64,000 bases of DNA. Origin: Spartobacteria bacterium (lineage in GTDB: Bacteria > Verrucomicrobiota > Verrucomicrobiia > Chthoniobacterales > UBA10450). Below, piece after piece: positions 9,165 through 18,392 of the stretch. The stretch's first letter is position 1; every line of letters starts with the position of its first letter. The notes below the pieces were generated by a model. It was not told the DNA's origin and did no database searches. It saw only the letters and a program-made list of their open reading frames with translations. The translations under genes were made by a program, and so were the position numbers. The stretch lies in contig PNAA01000027.1 in NCBI GenBank assembly GCA_003169975.1, positions 1 to 64,000 of the forward strand. Direction: 5' to 3'.

Positions 9165-9611
9165 CTATTCCAACGCGGCGGAAGAACTTTCCGGGGTCAA
9201 ACTGAGAACCAGCTGTCCTTCCGCGACCGGCTTCCCGTTCACGCTGGCTTGCACCTTGAATTGCCAGAGCTCGCCCACCTGCGCCAGCTTCTCCGCATTC
9301 AGCAAAATCTCCTCCCCGGGCCGGACCGCGGCAAGAAATTTCATCGTGCGGATGGCGGAGAGCAGGAAAAGCGGACGCTCGTTTTCGGGAAACCCGGAGG
9401 CAGCAGCGATCCCGGCGGTTTGGGCCAGCGCTTCGGTCAGGATGACGCCGGGAACGAGGGGATTTCCTGGGAAATGACCGGCAAACATCGGGTCGTCGCG
9501 CGGGAAAAGAGCGGAGCACTCCGCCTTCTGGCCCGGCTCCCAATGAAGCAATTGCCTAACGAAAACAAACGGCGGCCGGTGGGGGAGGCCGGGGAAGTGA
9601 TCACTGGTCAC
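9165..9611 (-). CDS. FabZ-like 3-hydroxyacyl-ACP dehydratase family protein
   Basis: A single hotdog-fold domain of about 148 residues. The signature PHRPPFVFVRQ, then FAGHFPGNPLVPGVILTEALAQ, matches FabZ, with the H of GHFPG and the E of TEALAQ as the catalytic pair. The start is uncertain: the frame is open 60 codons upstream through the lipoprotein gene. I chose GTG at 9609-9611 because it lies 8 bases after the upstream stop and just before the conserved domain; an ATG at 9656 would overlap the upstream gene by 38 bases. A dehydratase in lipid or specialised acyl metabolism is likely. One 9-mer copy (9554) encodes part of FVRQ. Confidence 0.82.
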   Translation of the reverse strand: MTSDHFPGLPHRPPFVFVRQLLHWEPGQKAECSALFPRDDPMFAGHFPGNPLVPGVILTEALAQTAGIAAASGFPENERPLFLLSAIRTMKFLAAVRPGEEILLNAEKLAQVGELWQFKVQASVNGKPVAEGQLVLSLTPESSSAALE

Positions 9612-9618
9612 TTCCCGA

Positions 9619-10086
9619 TCACCCGTTAACGAAGTAGACAAATTTCCAGCTTCCATTGACCCGCTGAATTCCCGCCCGATAACCGGTGTATTCGGAGGCT
9701 GGATCCGCGAACTGCGGCGGCGCGACCATATAATTTTCCTTGGGCACGAACCGCTCCGAAAGAACGCCATCGAGTTCGATCCAAAGATTGTTCTCATCCC
9801 AGTATTGGAAAACGCCGGGCCCCTGCCGATCCTCCGCCGGCGTCGCTCCGAGCACGTAGGCGAAATCGGTCGACATCATCGAGGCGACCGTGTTCACGTC
9901 GTGCGCCTTGACCGCCTTGCGCAGCCGGCCGACGAACGCCTGGAAATCGACATCCGCACTTTCTCCGTTTGTCTGGGCCGGCTTCGTCGCAGGCTTCTTG
10001 GCGTTTTTCTTTGGGTTGGTCGTCGGGCAGGCCGTGAAAGCCAGGGCCGTGAGCAGGATCAGGCAGCTAAAAATTCGCGTTTTCAT
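9619..10086 (-). CDS. Lipoprotein with SnoaL/NTF2-like domain
   Basis: About 155 residues. The signal peptide MKTRIFSCLILLTALAF ends at a lipobox TAC. A lysine/alanine-rich linker follows, then a domain with FQAFVGRLRKAVKAHDVNTV and FQYWDENNLW, suggestive of an NTF2-like (DUF4440-type) fold; this assignment is tentative. The ATG at 10084-10086 is preferred to one ten codons upstream because it begins the signal peptide. It lies between the PHP-domain gene and the hotdog gene on the same strand. No catalytic function can be stated. Confidence 0.75.
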   Translation of the reverse strand: MKTRIFSCLILLTALAFTACPTTNPKKNAKKPATKPAQTNGESADVDFQAFVGRLRKAVKAHDVNTVASMMSTDFAYVLGATPAEDRQGPGVFQYWDENNLWIELDGVLSERFVPKENYMVAPPQFADPASEYTGYRAGIQRVNGSWKFVYFVNG

Positions 10087-10143
10087 AGCGGAAAAGTCGA
10101 AGCGTAGGTCTGCCACAATCGGACCCGCGACACAAGGCCGGCG

Positions 10144-10914
10144 TCAGGCGGGACAGCGATGGCTTCTTCCCCGGCCGAGACGTTTACGCAGCGGATGCTT
10201 GACGAAGACGAAATAGAAAACGCTGAGCAGATCGCGCCAGCTCGACGACGGACTCGTTAGGCGATGCGGGCCTTCGCGCAACGCCCGCAGCACCTCCTCG
10301 ACCGTCAGCACGCGCGGCCGCGGGACGCTGGTGTAATGCGCACCGAAGGCGTGCAGGCGATGCGCATCCGAGGTCGCGAGCAGCGGCTTTCCGTAGTCCG
10401 CCGCGACCCGGCGCGCGCGGCGATTGAGGTCGAACCAGCCCTTGTGAAAGTGGCAAATCTCGATCGCATCGAAGCAATCCATTTCCTGCAAAAGGCGATT
10501 GCCAATCGAAGCGCCGAGGAGAAAAAACGGGTGCGGCGCAAAACAGAAAAGCGAGTCTCCGCGGCGCGCGCGGAGCTGGCGCAGGTCGGCAAAGGTGCGA
10601 AGATTTTCCACTTCGTCAGACTGAACATTCAGCACCACTACATCCGCGCCTTCGAGCCGCATCTCCGCCGCCGGGATCAACAAAATTCCCATGGCCGCGG
10701 CGTCGGCGAACACTTCCGGCCGATCGAAGACCGTGTCGTGGAGCGTAATGGCGAGCGCGCCAAGCCCCAGATCGCGCGCCCGCGCGAGTAGCTGATGCGC
10801 GGTGTAGTCGAGATGGTCCCGGGGATCGTCCAGGGTGTGGATGTGGAGGTCGATCTTGACCCATTCCGTCTCGTGCTCCTGCTCGATACCCGGGTGCTGC
10901 TTCATCTGCGCCAA
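10144..10914 (-). CDS. PHP-domain metal-dependent phosphoesterase family protein
   Basis: A 256-residue protein with the PHP signature: KIDLHIHTLDDP (metal-binding H-x-H), later ALAITLHDT, a conserved E in IPAAEMRLEGADVVV, FAPHPFF, and ATSDAHRLHAFG near the C-terminus. These histidines and acids bind a di- or trinuclear metal centre. PHP proteins act as phosphoesterases in nucleic-acid or small-molecule metabolism; the substrate is unknown. Two ATG codons, three codons apart, are possible starts. It is the first gene of a minus-strand run (PHP, lipoprotein, FabZ-like, GT2, ChaN-like). Confidence 0.85.
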   Translation of the reverse strand: MAQMKQHPGIEQEHETEWVKIDLHIHTLDDPRDHLDYTAHQLLARARDLGLGALAITLHDTVFDRPEVFADAAAMGILLIPAAEMRLEGADVVVLNVQSDEVENLRTFADLRQLRARRGDSLFCFAPHPFFLLGASIGNRLLQEMDCFDAIEICHFHKGWFDLNRRARRVAADYGKPLLATSDAHRLHAFGAHYTSVPRPRVLTVEEVLRALREGPHRLTSPSSSWRDLLSVFYFVFVKHPLRKRLGRGRSHRCPA

Positions 10915-10970
10915 TCATAGATGCAGCTTCTGGGCCCTGCTCGGAACTTCTTCGGGGAAGGAGAGGAGTT

Positions 10971-11187
10971 CGATTACGAGCACGAGTAGGAGCACGAAGC
11001 AGAAGCGCGAAAGAGGACTTGCGGCGATGCGCGGGCTGCTGGAAAATCATGTTTCTCTCCCGCTCGGGTGGTGAAATGGCAGACACGTACGTTTGAGGGG
11101 CGTATGCCGCAAGGCATGGGGGTTCAAGTCCCCCCCCGAGCACTTCCGCCCACTCTTGCTCGTGCTCCTAATCGTGCTCCTGCTCGC
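10971..11187. repeat. Inverted GATTACGAGCACGAG-type repeats around tRNA-Leu
   Basis: A stretch of GATTACGAGCACGAG-like units at 10971-10997 faces its complement, TCGTGCTCC/TAATCGTGCTCC-like units, at about 11156-11187. The tRNA-Leu gene lies between. The same unit type occurs inside the membrane-protein gene at 6838-6914. No gene is associated with it. Confidence 0.75.
11062..11142 (+). tRNA. tRNA-Leu (anticodon GAG)
   Basis: The acceptor stem GCTCGGG pairs with CCCGAGC, discriminator A at 11142. The D arm is followed by an anticodon stem TACGT/GCGTA around the loop TTGAGGG, giving anticodon GAG. The long variable arm (TGCC, GCAA, GGCA hairpin) is the class II feature expected of leucine tRNA. 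The T arm is GGGGG-TTCAAGT-CCCCC. The 3' CCA is not encoded. It stands between the PHP gene and the CHASE2-like gene and is flanked by inverted low-complexity repeats. Confidence 0.95.
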
Positions 11188-11253
11188 CTCAAACCGACGA
11201 CGACTCCGAGCGCGACCCAGCGGGCTGGGGACGACGTCTCCGGCGAAAGGGAT

Positions 11254-12486
11254 TTATCCGGTGACCGCGATCTCGTGCTTCACAGTCGGCGGGCGACCCG
11301 CGAGCCTAACGACGACGAGAAACGAGAGCAGCGCACACGGGAGAAAGGTCGGCAGCCAGACGTGGTCCCGGGCAATCGCGGCCAGATTCAGCAGGCCGTA
11401 GCCGGCGCAAAAAACGATCGCGCCGAGGACGAGATTGGTCTTCGAAATCATCCAGAGAAAACAGCTGAGCAACGCCGCGGCCAGGATGATGATCCAGGCC
11501 ACGGCCCAGCGGGTCGGTTGCACATAGGTGTTGCTTTGGATCGTCGCGATCGTGGCCGAGAAAATGCTGCGCGGCTGCAGCGGATCCTCCGCGATCCGCA
11601 GGACGACGATCTGGTCCTTCAGATTGTCGACATTGATCGACGGCGGCCAATGCTTCTCGTGTTCCTGGGCGGCGAGCAGCAGCTCGTTCAACGTCAGGCG
11701 CCGCACGCTTTGCCCGGCCACGGGATTGATTGTGACCGTCCCGTCGCGATGGATCGGGATTTTCCATCCGTTAGGCAAAATGATCTGCGAGCCGAGCTCC
11801 ACCTTGACATCGGCGGGGGTCGCGCGCAGCCAGAGCATGATCGCCTGGAGCGGAAACGAGGGCACGATCTCGCCGCGATATTCGAAGAGCATCGGGACCC
11901 GGATCCGGTTCGTCAATTCGTTAGGCAGGTTGGTGAACCCCGGCGTGGAAATGAGCCGGATGTCGTCATCGGGCTGCCGGCTGAATCCGGAGAACTCCGC
12001 CAGGCCCCCGCGTTTCCCGGTCACGTTGGGAAACGAAGCCACGTCGTCGGCGGCGAGATCGCGTTTGCCTTTCCCGCCCAGCTCGAGGCCGACGAGCAGC
12101 TTCGGCACGCGCATCGCCTGGTCGATGAAGACCTGCTCCTGATCCTTGTCGCGATCGGGCCAGATCACGATCGGTTCGATCGCGACGACCGTCGGTTGAA
12201 ATTCCAACACGGCCTGGAGAAAGAGCGCGTATTCGAGCGGCGAGAGCGAGCGGCGAGCGGCCTCGCCTTTGGGCAGCGGTTTCGCCTGCTCGGCCGGGGT
12301 CATCCGTTGAAAATCGTCCCGCCCCATTTCGACCAGCGTTACCTGGGCCGGTGGCAGCACGACCTCGGCATTTTCCAAAAACCAACTGAGAAAAACGTCC
12401 TCCACCTGTTGCAAGCGCGGCTCGCGCAAAATGAGCGCGCCGAGGAGGATGACCACCAGGATGAGCCAGGGCGAAGGACGACGCAT
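11254..12486 (-). CDS. CHASE2-like extracytoplasmic sensor membrane protein without output domain
   Basis: A 410-residue protein with an N-terminal membrane anchor (about residues 7-20), a large extracytoplasmic region, and three hydrophobic segments at the C-terminus (about residues 315-395). The region after the anchor (QQVEDVFLSWFLENAE, then LEYALFLQAVLEFQPTVVAI) follows the CHASE2 pattern of a predicted extracytoplasmic sensory domain followed by three membrane helices. In sensors this arrangement normally leads into a kinase, cyclase or GGDEF domain; here the protein ends after the third helix with a short basic tail, so any signalling partner must be separate. Three copies of the dispersed 9-mer or a near match lie inside. 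Confidence 0.68.
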   Translation of the reverse strand: MRRPSPWLILVVILLGALILREPRLQQVEDVFLSWFLENAEVVLPPAQVTLVEMGRDDFQRMTPAEQAKPLPKGEAARRSLSPLEYALFLQAVLEFQPTVVAIEPIVIWPDRDKDQEQVFIDQAMRVPKLLVGLELGGKGKRDLAADDVASFPNVTGKRGGLAEFSGFSRQPDDDIRLISTPGFTNLPNELTNRIRVPMLFEYRGEIVPSFPLQAIMLWLRATPADVKVELGSQIILPNGWKIPIHRDGTVTINPVAGQSVRRLTLNELLLAAQEHEKHWPPSINVDNLKDQIVVLRIAEDPLQPRSIFSATIATIQSNTYVQPTRWAVAWIIILAAALLSCFLWMISKTNLVLGAIVFCAGYGLLNLAAIARDHVWLPTFLPCALLSFLVVVRLAGRPPTVKHEIAVTG

Positions 12487-12685
12487 TGGCGCAGAAGCTA
12501 GGGAGCGCGCGCCGCAAAAACAAACTGAAATTCGCGCGGCTCTGGCTGCGGCTCCAGGAATACCTGGCTTCCCGTCGCATTAGAGCGTCGGGGACGGTCG
12601 CGATGGTCGAATCGCCGTCAGATCGGGTGCCACGCCCGCAATTGGGCAGTTTGGCGCTGATCGTAGATTGGCGCTAGCGGGCGAA

Positions 12686-13627
12686 CTAGGAAGTTCCGGT
12701 CAACCCGAGTGCCTCGACGGTCGGTTCGTCGATGGCGGAGGTAACTTCCAGGTTGTGATCGGCCTGATAAACGCCGATGGCGTCGCGCGTCTTGGGTCCA
12801 ACCTGCCCATCGACTTCTCCCGTATAGTAGCCTTCGTCCTGTAACTGGGTCTGGACGTTCATCGTGACCTGGTCGGGTGGGAGATTCTCGTAGCTGTAAA
12901 TGGGGCCGTCGTAGACGTAAAAGGAAAACGCCGGGTCGTAACCCCAGGCAGGATACCAGTAACCCGCGTCCCAATAATAGTAACCCCCACCCACCACCAC
13001 GACCCGATCATAACGGCTCGTGTACCAGCCGCGATCGTGCCGGACGGCGTGGTAGTTATGAAAGACGTCCCGATAGGGCCGAACGCGATAGTTCGCGTGT
13101 GCACCACGCTGCCAGTTGCCGGCGCGATTGTTGAAGCCGCGCGTATTCTGCGCGCCGAGCGCACGTTTGCCATTCATGTTCGGGTTATGGCCGTTCATGG
13201 CGGCCTGCGATGCGCCTTTTTTCCCCAGGGGATTGGTGCTCTTCGCCCCCGCCTGCCGATTGTTGCCTCGGGTCAGCGGATTCGAGCCACGTCCGCTCGA
13301 TCCGGCCTGGCCGCCTTTTCTCAGGAGCGGATTGGAACTGTGGGCGTTGTTGCCGGCTTGCCCGGTTTTTCCCGAGGTCGGCCCGCCGGTCGTCGAGTGG
13401 GTTTTGGATCGGTTGGTTGCCGACGTGCCGGTGTGCGTGTTGGCGTGCGACATGCCTGAGCGGCTGCCCGTCTGTCCCGGGCTGTGCGGCATACCCGCTG
13501 GGTGCGCGCCGCCGCCGCCCGGCGCCTTGGCAGGTGCCTTGCTCGGCGCGGGTTTCTTCTTTTTATTATCTGCATGGACGCCAGTGGTCAATGCGAGCAG
13601 GACGAACAGACAAACGATCTTTTTCAT
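12686..13627 (-). CDS. Secreted peptidoglycan-binding domain protein
   Basis: About 313 residues. The signal peptide MKKIVCLFVLLALTTGVHA is followed by a long low-complexity region rich in G, N, S, T, K and P (to about residue 160), then an aromatic segment with many Y and W, and a C-terminal PG_binding_1 domain: LQDEGYYTGEVDGQVGPKTR and a closing helix. That domain binds cell-wall peptide or glycan. The start at 13625-13627 is preferred over one 15 codons upstream because it begins the signal peptide. Expected location is the periplasm or outer surface. The 199 bases downstream of its stop hold no gene I can support. Confidence 0.8.
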   Translation of the reverse strand: MKKIVCLFVLLALTTGVHADNKKKKPAPSKAPAKAPGGGGAHPAGMPHSPGQTGSRSGMSHANTHTGTSATNRSKTHSTTGGPTSGKTGQAGNNAHSSNPLLRKGGQAGSSGRGSNPLTRGNNRQAGAKSTNPLGKKGASQAAMNGHNPNMNGKRALGAQNTRGFNNRAGNWQRGAHANYRVRPYRDVFHNYHAVRHDRGWYTSRYDRVVVVGGGYYYWDAGYWYPAWGYDPAFSFYVYDGPIYSYENLPPDQVTMNVQTQLQDEGYYTGEVDGQVGPKTRDAIGVYQADHNLEVTSAIDEPTVEALGLTGTS

Positions 13628-13773
13628 AGGGCTTCTCCGATGGTCCCGAGTGCAACAAAGAGGAGGAGCCATGGCAAGGAAATTTTTCGCGGTCGACCTA
13701 ATCGGCGACCGTGTTCGTTAGAAGACGATTTTTTTGATTGACATCACGGGGGCAAAATTGGGCAAATGGCGAC

Positions 13774-15042
13774 ATGAATTGTCGTTGGATTGCGGTGCCA
13801 GTTGTCGTTCGCGCGCGTGTGCTGGCCGCGTGCATTCTTGGACTCCTCGTTCTTGCGCCTTGCTGGACAAAATCGGCGGCGGACACGGGACCCGCGCAAA
13901 AGGGCCCAGCCGAGGCGGCGCCGCCGGCTCCGGTCGCCGGTTCCCAGGCTCAGCCGGTGGCGCATCACCAGCCGGCGCCGCCGCCCGCGCCTGCGGGCAT
14001 GCGTCTCGAGCGGCAAGTCTTAACTCCGAGCGGGAATCTGCGGATCGAGTACATGCGCGACCGCCAGAAGGGCATCCGGCAAATCGCGCTGCAGGATGCG
14101 CACAATCCGTCCAACACGACGGTGCTCGCGCAGTATAAGCGCAACGCGTGGGTGGTCGTTTCGCCCAACGACGAGTGGGTTGTTTTGAACAGCCGCGATG
14201 GCGCCGAAAGCGGGGCGCAGCTCTACCATCGCGTCAGCGCCGCTCCTTTGAAATACGAGGTCCCAGAGGGATTGCGGGGGAACGGCGGCGGGCTGCAGGA
14301 TGCGGTCTGGCAGAGTTACCTCGGCGACACGCAGCAGGCCGCGAATACAGATCGCAGTCGCGTCACGATCGACGGTATCGCGTGGGAACCGGACTCGCAT
14401 AAAATCTCTCTCTCGGTCGCCCCGGTCGCGACCAAGGATGATGCCGCATTGCCCGAGCCCTGGACCTGCACCTATGACGTGACCACGAAACAAATCGAGC
14501 CACCGCCGGCCGTGGCCGAAGGCCCGGCGAACGGATCCGGGAGCGGAGCGCCTAACGAATCGGCGGACGCGCAGGATAGGACGGGGGCGACCACCCAGGG
14601 CGCGGAGGCTTCATCTCCCGCGGAAGAGTCCACGGAGATGGATGGTGAAAAATTTCCCGCCACGCGGGAAGAACCCGTCACGATAGCCGATGCCAATGAA
14701 CTGGAGTTATCCGACATCCGTTATGCGATTAACGAAATGCTCGCCCGGCATGGCGCGAATTTTCGCGACCCTAAAATCAAGAAGACCTTCTCGGAGTTTT
14801 CCTGGTACGAACCGCGGACTGACGTCTCGCCGGACGAGATCGAGAAAAGCGAATTTTCCGATGTGGAGAAACAGAATATCGCGGTGCTGCGACGGTGCCG
14901 CGATGCGAAAATCGCGGCGGCGCGGCGGCCGCAACGGAAGGCGATCCGCGGGGAGCCCGTGGACCAGGAATCGGAGGGTGAGCGTGCCGTGCGCGGGCTG
15001 CTGCAAGGCGTCTCGGATGCGGTTAACGGGACGCCTCCGTAG
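13774..15042 (+). CDS. Secreted YARHG-domain protein
   Basis: About 422 residues from the ATG at 13774; an ATG at 13738 would add 12. The N-terminus has a hydrophobic export segment and then a P/A/Q-rich linker. The middle (GNLRIEYMRDRQKGIRQIAL to about residue 240) is a beta-rich domain resembling a propeller fragment. The C-terminal part, LELSDIRYAINEMLARHG with WYEP and DVEKQNIAVLRRCRD, matches the YARHG domain, an extracellular domain found at C-termini of bacterial surface proteins. It is divergent from the peptidoglycan-binding gene, so the two envelope proteins may share a control region at 13628-13773. One 9-mer copy (14550) encodes A-P-N-E. Confidence 0.8.
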   Translation: MNCRWIAVPVVVRARVLAACILGLLVLAPCWTKSAADTGPAQKGPAEAAPPAPVAGSQAQPVAHHQPAPPPAPAGMRLERQVLTPSGNLRIEYMRDRQKGIRQIALQDAHNPSNTTVLAQYKRNAWVVVSPNDEWVVLNSRDGAESGAQLYHRVSAAPLKYEVPEGLRGNGGGLQDAVWQSYLGDTQQAANTDRSRVTIDGIAWEPDSHKISLSVAPVATKDDAALPEPWTCTYDVTTKQIEPPPAVAEGPANGSGSGAPNESADAQDRTGATTQGAEASSPAEESTEMDGEKFPATREEPVTIADANELELSDIRYAINEMLARHGANFRDPKIKKTFSEFSWYEPRTDVSPDEIEKSEFSDVEKQNIAVLRRCRDAKIAAARRPQRKAIRGEPVDQESEGERAVRGLLQGVSDAVNGTPP

Positions 15043-15158
15043 TTTTCCGGCGTCATCCGCGCGGGAGACTCGACGCGCGAAAGCGCGTTCCTCAGGGGGG
15101 CTCGCCGCGGCGAGTCCAGGCTCCGCCACGCCGGTCTCCCTTCTTCTGATCCAGGGCG

Positions 15159-16109
15159 CTAGCGGCTTAATTCGAGCATGCGCAGGATGGGCGCTTCGGC
15201 GCGCCGGCGCAGCGGTTCGGGCAAGATGATCTCGGGTTCGAGATGGAGGAGCGCGGCGTGCGCTTTCTCGAGCGTGTTCATTTTCATGAACCGGCACTCG
15301 GCGCAGGCGCAGCGGTCGGTCGGACCCGGGATAAAGAGTTTGCCGGGAATCTCTTTTTTCAACCGATGCAACATGCCGGCTTCGGTCACGACGATGATTT
15401 CTTTGGCGGGCGATTCTTTGCAGAAGGTGACCATCTTTTCGGTCGAACAAACTTCGTCCGCGAGCAGGCGCACGGCGTAGGGGCACTCGGGATGCGCGAC
15501 GACGGGCGCGCCCGGATACTCGGCATGAATGGCGCCGATGCTGCGGGCGGTAAACTCGATGTGCACGTAACAGTTGCCCTGCCACAGATCCATCGGGCGC
15601 CCGGTGCGCTCGATGACCCACGCGCCGAGGTTTTGGTCGGGCACGAAGAGGATGTTGCGATCGACCGGCGCGGCGCGCACGATTTTTTCGGCGTTGCCAC
15701 TGGTGCAGATGACGTCGGAGAGCGCTTTGACGCCGGCGCTGCAATTGATGTAGGCGATGACGTAGTAGTCCTTCTCGGCGCGCGCTTCCAGGAACTGCGC
15801 GAGCTTCTCCGGCGGGCACGATTCAGCGAGTGAGCAGCCGGCGTCGAGATCGGGCAGGACGACTCTCTTGGCCGGGTTTAGAATCTTCGCGGTCTCGGCC
15901 ATGAAGTGGACGCCGCAGAAGAGGATGACTTCGGCGTCGGTTTTCGCGGCTTGGAAGCTCAGGCCTAACGAATCGCCGACGAAATCCGCGATATCCTGGA
16001 TTTCCGGTACCTGGTAATTGTGCGCGAGGATGACGGCCCGGCGTTCGTTTTTCAGCGCCTTGATTTCCGCTACGAGGTCGAGACCGAAATTTACACCAAC
16101 GCTTACCAT
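15159..16109 (-). CDS. nadA: Quinolinate synthase
   Basis: NadA condenses iminoaspartate with dihydroxyacetone phosphate to quinolinate in NAD synthesis, using a [4Fe-4S] cluster. The 316-residue protein has the expected motifs: RRAVILAHNYQVPEIQD near the N-terminus, DAGCSLAESCP, INCSAGVKALSD with ICTSGNA, HPECPY, and the C-terminal CACAECRFMKMNTLEK, supplying the conserved cysteines. Its length is usual for bacterial NadA. It is divergent from proC with a 21-base gap. nadB and nadC are not in the window. The 9-mer at 15963 encodes S-L-G. Confidence 0.96.
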   Translation of the reverse strand: MVSVGVNFGLDLVAEIKALKNERRAVILAHNYQVPEIQDIADFVGDSLGLSFQAAKTDAEVILFCGVHFMAETAKILNPAKRVVLPDLDAGCSLAESCPPEKLAQFLEARAEKDYYVIAYINCSAGVKALSDVICTSGNAEKIVRAAPVDRNILFVPDQNLGAWVIERTGRPMDLWQGNCYVHIEFTARSIGAIHAEYPGAPVVAHPECPYAVRLLADEVCSTEKMVTFCKESPAKEIIVVTEAGMLHRLKKEIPGKLFIPGPTDRCACAECRFMKMNTLEKAHAALLHLEPEIILPEPLRRRAEAPILRMLELSR

Positions 16110-16130
16110 CGATTAATATCCGCTCTTCCT

Positions 16131-16955
16131 ATGAGTTTACAAACCAATGACCTGCGGTATCGGCTCGGTTTCATCGGCGGCGGCAAACTGGCCGGCTCGG
16201 TCATGCGTGGCCTGGTGCGGGCGAAATTCTGCCTGCCGGGGGAAATTCTGGTGAGCGAGCCTAACGAGGCGGCGCGCGCGGCGTTGCGCGCTGAGGTGGC
16301 GGTTGGTTTCACCGCCGAGAACGCCGAGCTCGCAGAGCAGGCGGAAGTGATCCTGATCGGGGTGAAGCCGGGAGTGGTGCTCGGCGTGATTGCCGAGATG
16401 GGGGCCGCGCTCGAGGGCAAGCTGGTCATTTCGCTCGCCGCCGGGGTCGGTGTCGCGGCGATGGAAGGGAAGGGGAAGGCGCGGTTCATGCGGGCGATGA
16501 CGAACACGCCGGCGGCGGTCTGCCAGGCGGCCACGGCGGTGGCGCGCGGGTCGCGCTCGACGGCGGAGGATCTCGCCCGGGCGCGCGAAATTTTCGCCGC
16601 TATCGGGACGGTGACGGAAGTCGACGAAGGGCAGATCGACGCCGTGACCGCGCTCGCTGGGAGCGGGCCGGCGTTCGTTTATACGGTGATTGAGGCGCTG
16701 GCCGAGGGCGGAACCAAGTGCGGATTGCCGGCGGAAGTGTCGTTAGGCCTGGCCACGCAAACGGTCCGCGGCGCGGCGCAGCTCGCGCTCGAGAGCAAAC
16801 TTTCGCCGGAGGAACTGCGGCGGATGGTGATCACGCCCGGTGGAACGACGGCTGCCGGCCTGGCCCGCATGGAGGAGCGGCAAACAGCCGACGGATTATC
16901 GGCCGCGGTCGAAGCCGCCGCGGCGCGGGCCAAAGAATTGCTGCCTCCCGCCTGA
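16131..16955 (+). CDS. proC: Pyrroline-5-carboxylate reductase
   Basis: Last step of proline synthesis: NAD(P)H-dependent reduction of pyrroline-5-carboxylate. The 274-residue protein has an N-terminal Rossmann motif LGFIGGGKLAGSVM, IGVKPGVV, and the C-terminal signature with VTALAGSGPAF and RMVITPGGTTAAGL. The frame is open upstream but would overlap nadA; the ATG at 16131 is the natural start. It is separated from proB and proA, which are about 32 kb away on the other strand. It is convergent with the matrixin-like protease gene with nine bases between stops. Two 9-mers lie inside (16259, 16740). Confidence 0.96.
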   Translation: MSLQTNDLRYRLGFIGGGKLAGSVMRGLVRAKFCLPGEILVSEPNEAARAALRAEVAVGFTAENAELAEQAEVILIGVKPGVVLGVIAEMGAALEGKLVISLAAGVGVAAMEGKGKARFMRAMTNTPAAVCQAATAVARGSRSTAEDLARAREIFAAIGTVTEVDEGQIDAVTALAGSGPAFVYTVIEALAEGGTKCGLPAEVSLGLATQTVRGAAQLALESKLSPEELRRMVITPGGTTAAGLARMEERQTADGLSAAVEAAAARAKELLPPA

Positions 16956-16964
16956 CGAAAACGG

Positions 16965-18392
16965 TTACGGGACCGGGCTCAGGTCGTAGACTTCGACCAG
17001 CCCGATACCAGTGGCACCATTGACGCCGCTGACGATCGCGGTGTAGGCGCCGGGGTTGAGAGTCGCGAGGAGGGCCGATTCTTTCGGGTTCGTCGGCGCC
17101 AGGCCGTCCGCGGTGATCGTCTGGGCATCGGGTCCGGTTTGCCAGTCGTCATTCGATTGCAGGAGATTGCCGTTGCTGTCGTGCAACTCGAGCATCGGAT
17201 CGGCGAGCGGGTTGGCCACGCCCGCCGCGCCTAACGAGGGCCCGATCGCGCGCGCGATGATCGTCTTCGTTTCGGTTCCACCGATGATCAATCCGCCGAT
17301 GAGAACGTTGTCGTCGCCCAGCACCTGGCCGCGGGTCGAGATGTTGCCGGCACGGCCGCCGGTGGTGTGGAGATCGTAGAGTTCAAATAACCCAACGCCC
17401 GGCATCGAGGGATTCTGCGCATCGAAGAAGCTCTGCACGACCGCCGTGTAGGTGCCCGGTTGCAAGGTGAGATAAAGGGCGGATTCACGGCTGTTCGGCG
17501 GATCGAGATGGTAGCTCCCGATGGTCTCCGCGTCTGCGCCAGTGAAAGCCCAATCGTCGTTCATTGCGATCTCTTGCTGGTTCGAATCGTAGACCGTGAT
17601 CGTCGGATCATAGATCGCGTCCGTGAAGCCGGCGGCGCTGAGCGAGAAACCGATCGCGCGCAGGACGACGGTCGCCGGTTGCGTTCCTTGCACGATGAAC
17701 CCACCGATCAACACGTTGTCGCCGGCGCCGATGAAGGCGCGGGTGGAGATATTGGCCAGCACCGGCGCGGGGACGGAAGATTGGTAGGCGGGTCCTGTGC
17801 CGTAGAGAAACTGCACCCCGGCGATGTCGTCCGGCTGAAGGGTATCGATGTTGCTGATCATCGAGTTCATGATGGCGACGACGTTTTGACCGGCCTGGTC
17901 GGGGTGATTCAACCCGAGGTTGTGCCCGAACTCATGGAGCGCCACCCGGTGAAAATCCGGCACGCTGGCGTTGAGCGGGCCGTTGTAGGAATCCCAAATG
18001 TAGGCCGTGTTAAAAACGGTGTCGCTTTCTTCCATCGTGGTCCCGCGAAAGTCATAGAGGGTCACTGCGAGCACATTGGTGCCAAATTTGTCGCCAAACA
18101 CTGTGCTGGAGAAGAAAGCCGAGTTCTCGTCGTCCCCGCTCGCCGGAGCGACCGGTGAGGCAAGGACGGCCGTGAACTGCAAATGAGTGAGATGCTGGTT
18201 CCAGAGGTTCAGCGCGTCCTGTGCCGACGCGTTGAAGGAAGTGAATCCGTCGCTCAGAGTCTTCGGCCCACCGAGCGATAACTGCATCGCGACCGTGCGA
18301 TCCAGGGTCCAGGATTCGCCTTCCAGGGCGTAGCCAAAAAGCGAGTGGGTAGCAAAGAGCAGGAGGGAAAAGAAAAGAGCTTTCGATTTCAT
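16965..18392 (-). CDS. Secreted matrixin-type metalloprotease with two C-terminal beta modules
   Basis: About 475 residues. The signal peptide begins MKSKALFFSLLLFATHSLFG. The catalytic domain carries the extended zinc motif HEFGHNLGLNH (H-E-x-x-H-x-x-G-x-x-H) and a following methionine (AIMNSM) suited to a Met-turn, as in M10/M12-like metzincins. Two C-terminal modules of about 125 residues follow, each running from NISTR through LIGG-hydrophobic-x-x-G, RAIG, a DP-x-hydrophobic stretch, ESAL and PGxYTA to LYDL/VYDL. The same pair of modules ends the SGNH-like protein at 21062-23128. The 9-mer at 17229 is the last before a 10 kb gap in the motif. Confidence 0.85.
   Translation of the reverse strand: MKSKALFFSLLLFATHSLFGYALEGESWTLDRTVAMQLSLGGPKTLSDGFTSFNASAQDALNLWNQHLTHLQFTAVLASPVAPASGDDENSAFFSSTVFGDKFGTNVLAVTLYDFRGTTMEESDTVFNTAYIWDSYNGPLNASVPDFHRVALHEFGHNLGLNHPDQAGQNVVAIMNSMISNIDTLQPDDIAGVQFLYGTGPAYQSSVPAPVLANISTRAFIGAGDNVLIGGFIVQGTQPATVVLRAIGFSLSAAGFTDAIYDPTITVYDSNQQEIAMNDDWAFTGADAETIGSYHLDPPNSRESALYLTLQPGTYTAVVQSFFDAQNPSMPGVGLFELYDLHTTGGRAGNISTRGQVLGDDNVLIGGLIIGGTETKTIIARAIGPSLGAAGVANPLADPMLELHDSNGNLLQSNDDWQTGPDAQTITADGLAPTNPKESALLATLNPGAYTAIVSGVNGATGIGLVEVYDLSPVP

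Noticed and set aside
11068-12501. A 477-codon plus-strand open frame starting in tRNA-Leu
   Set aside because: It runs through the tRNA and antisense to the CHASE2-like gene, is rich in R, D and Q without domains, and has no family resemblance.
13738-13760. TTGACA upstream of the YARHG gene as a promoter
   Set aside because: No -10-like element at 16-18 bases spacing.
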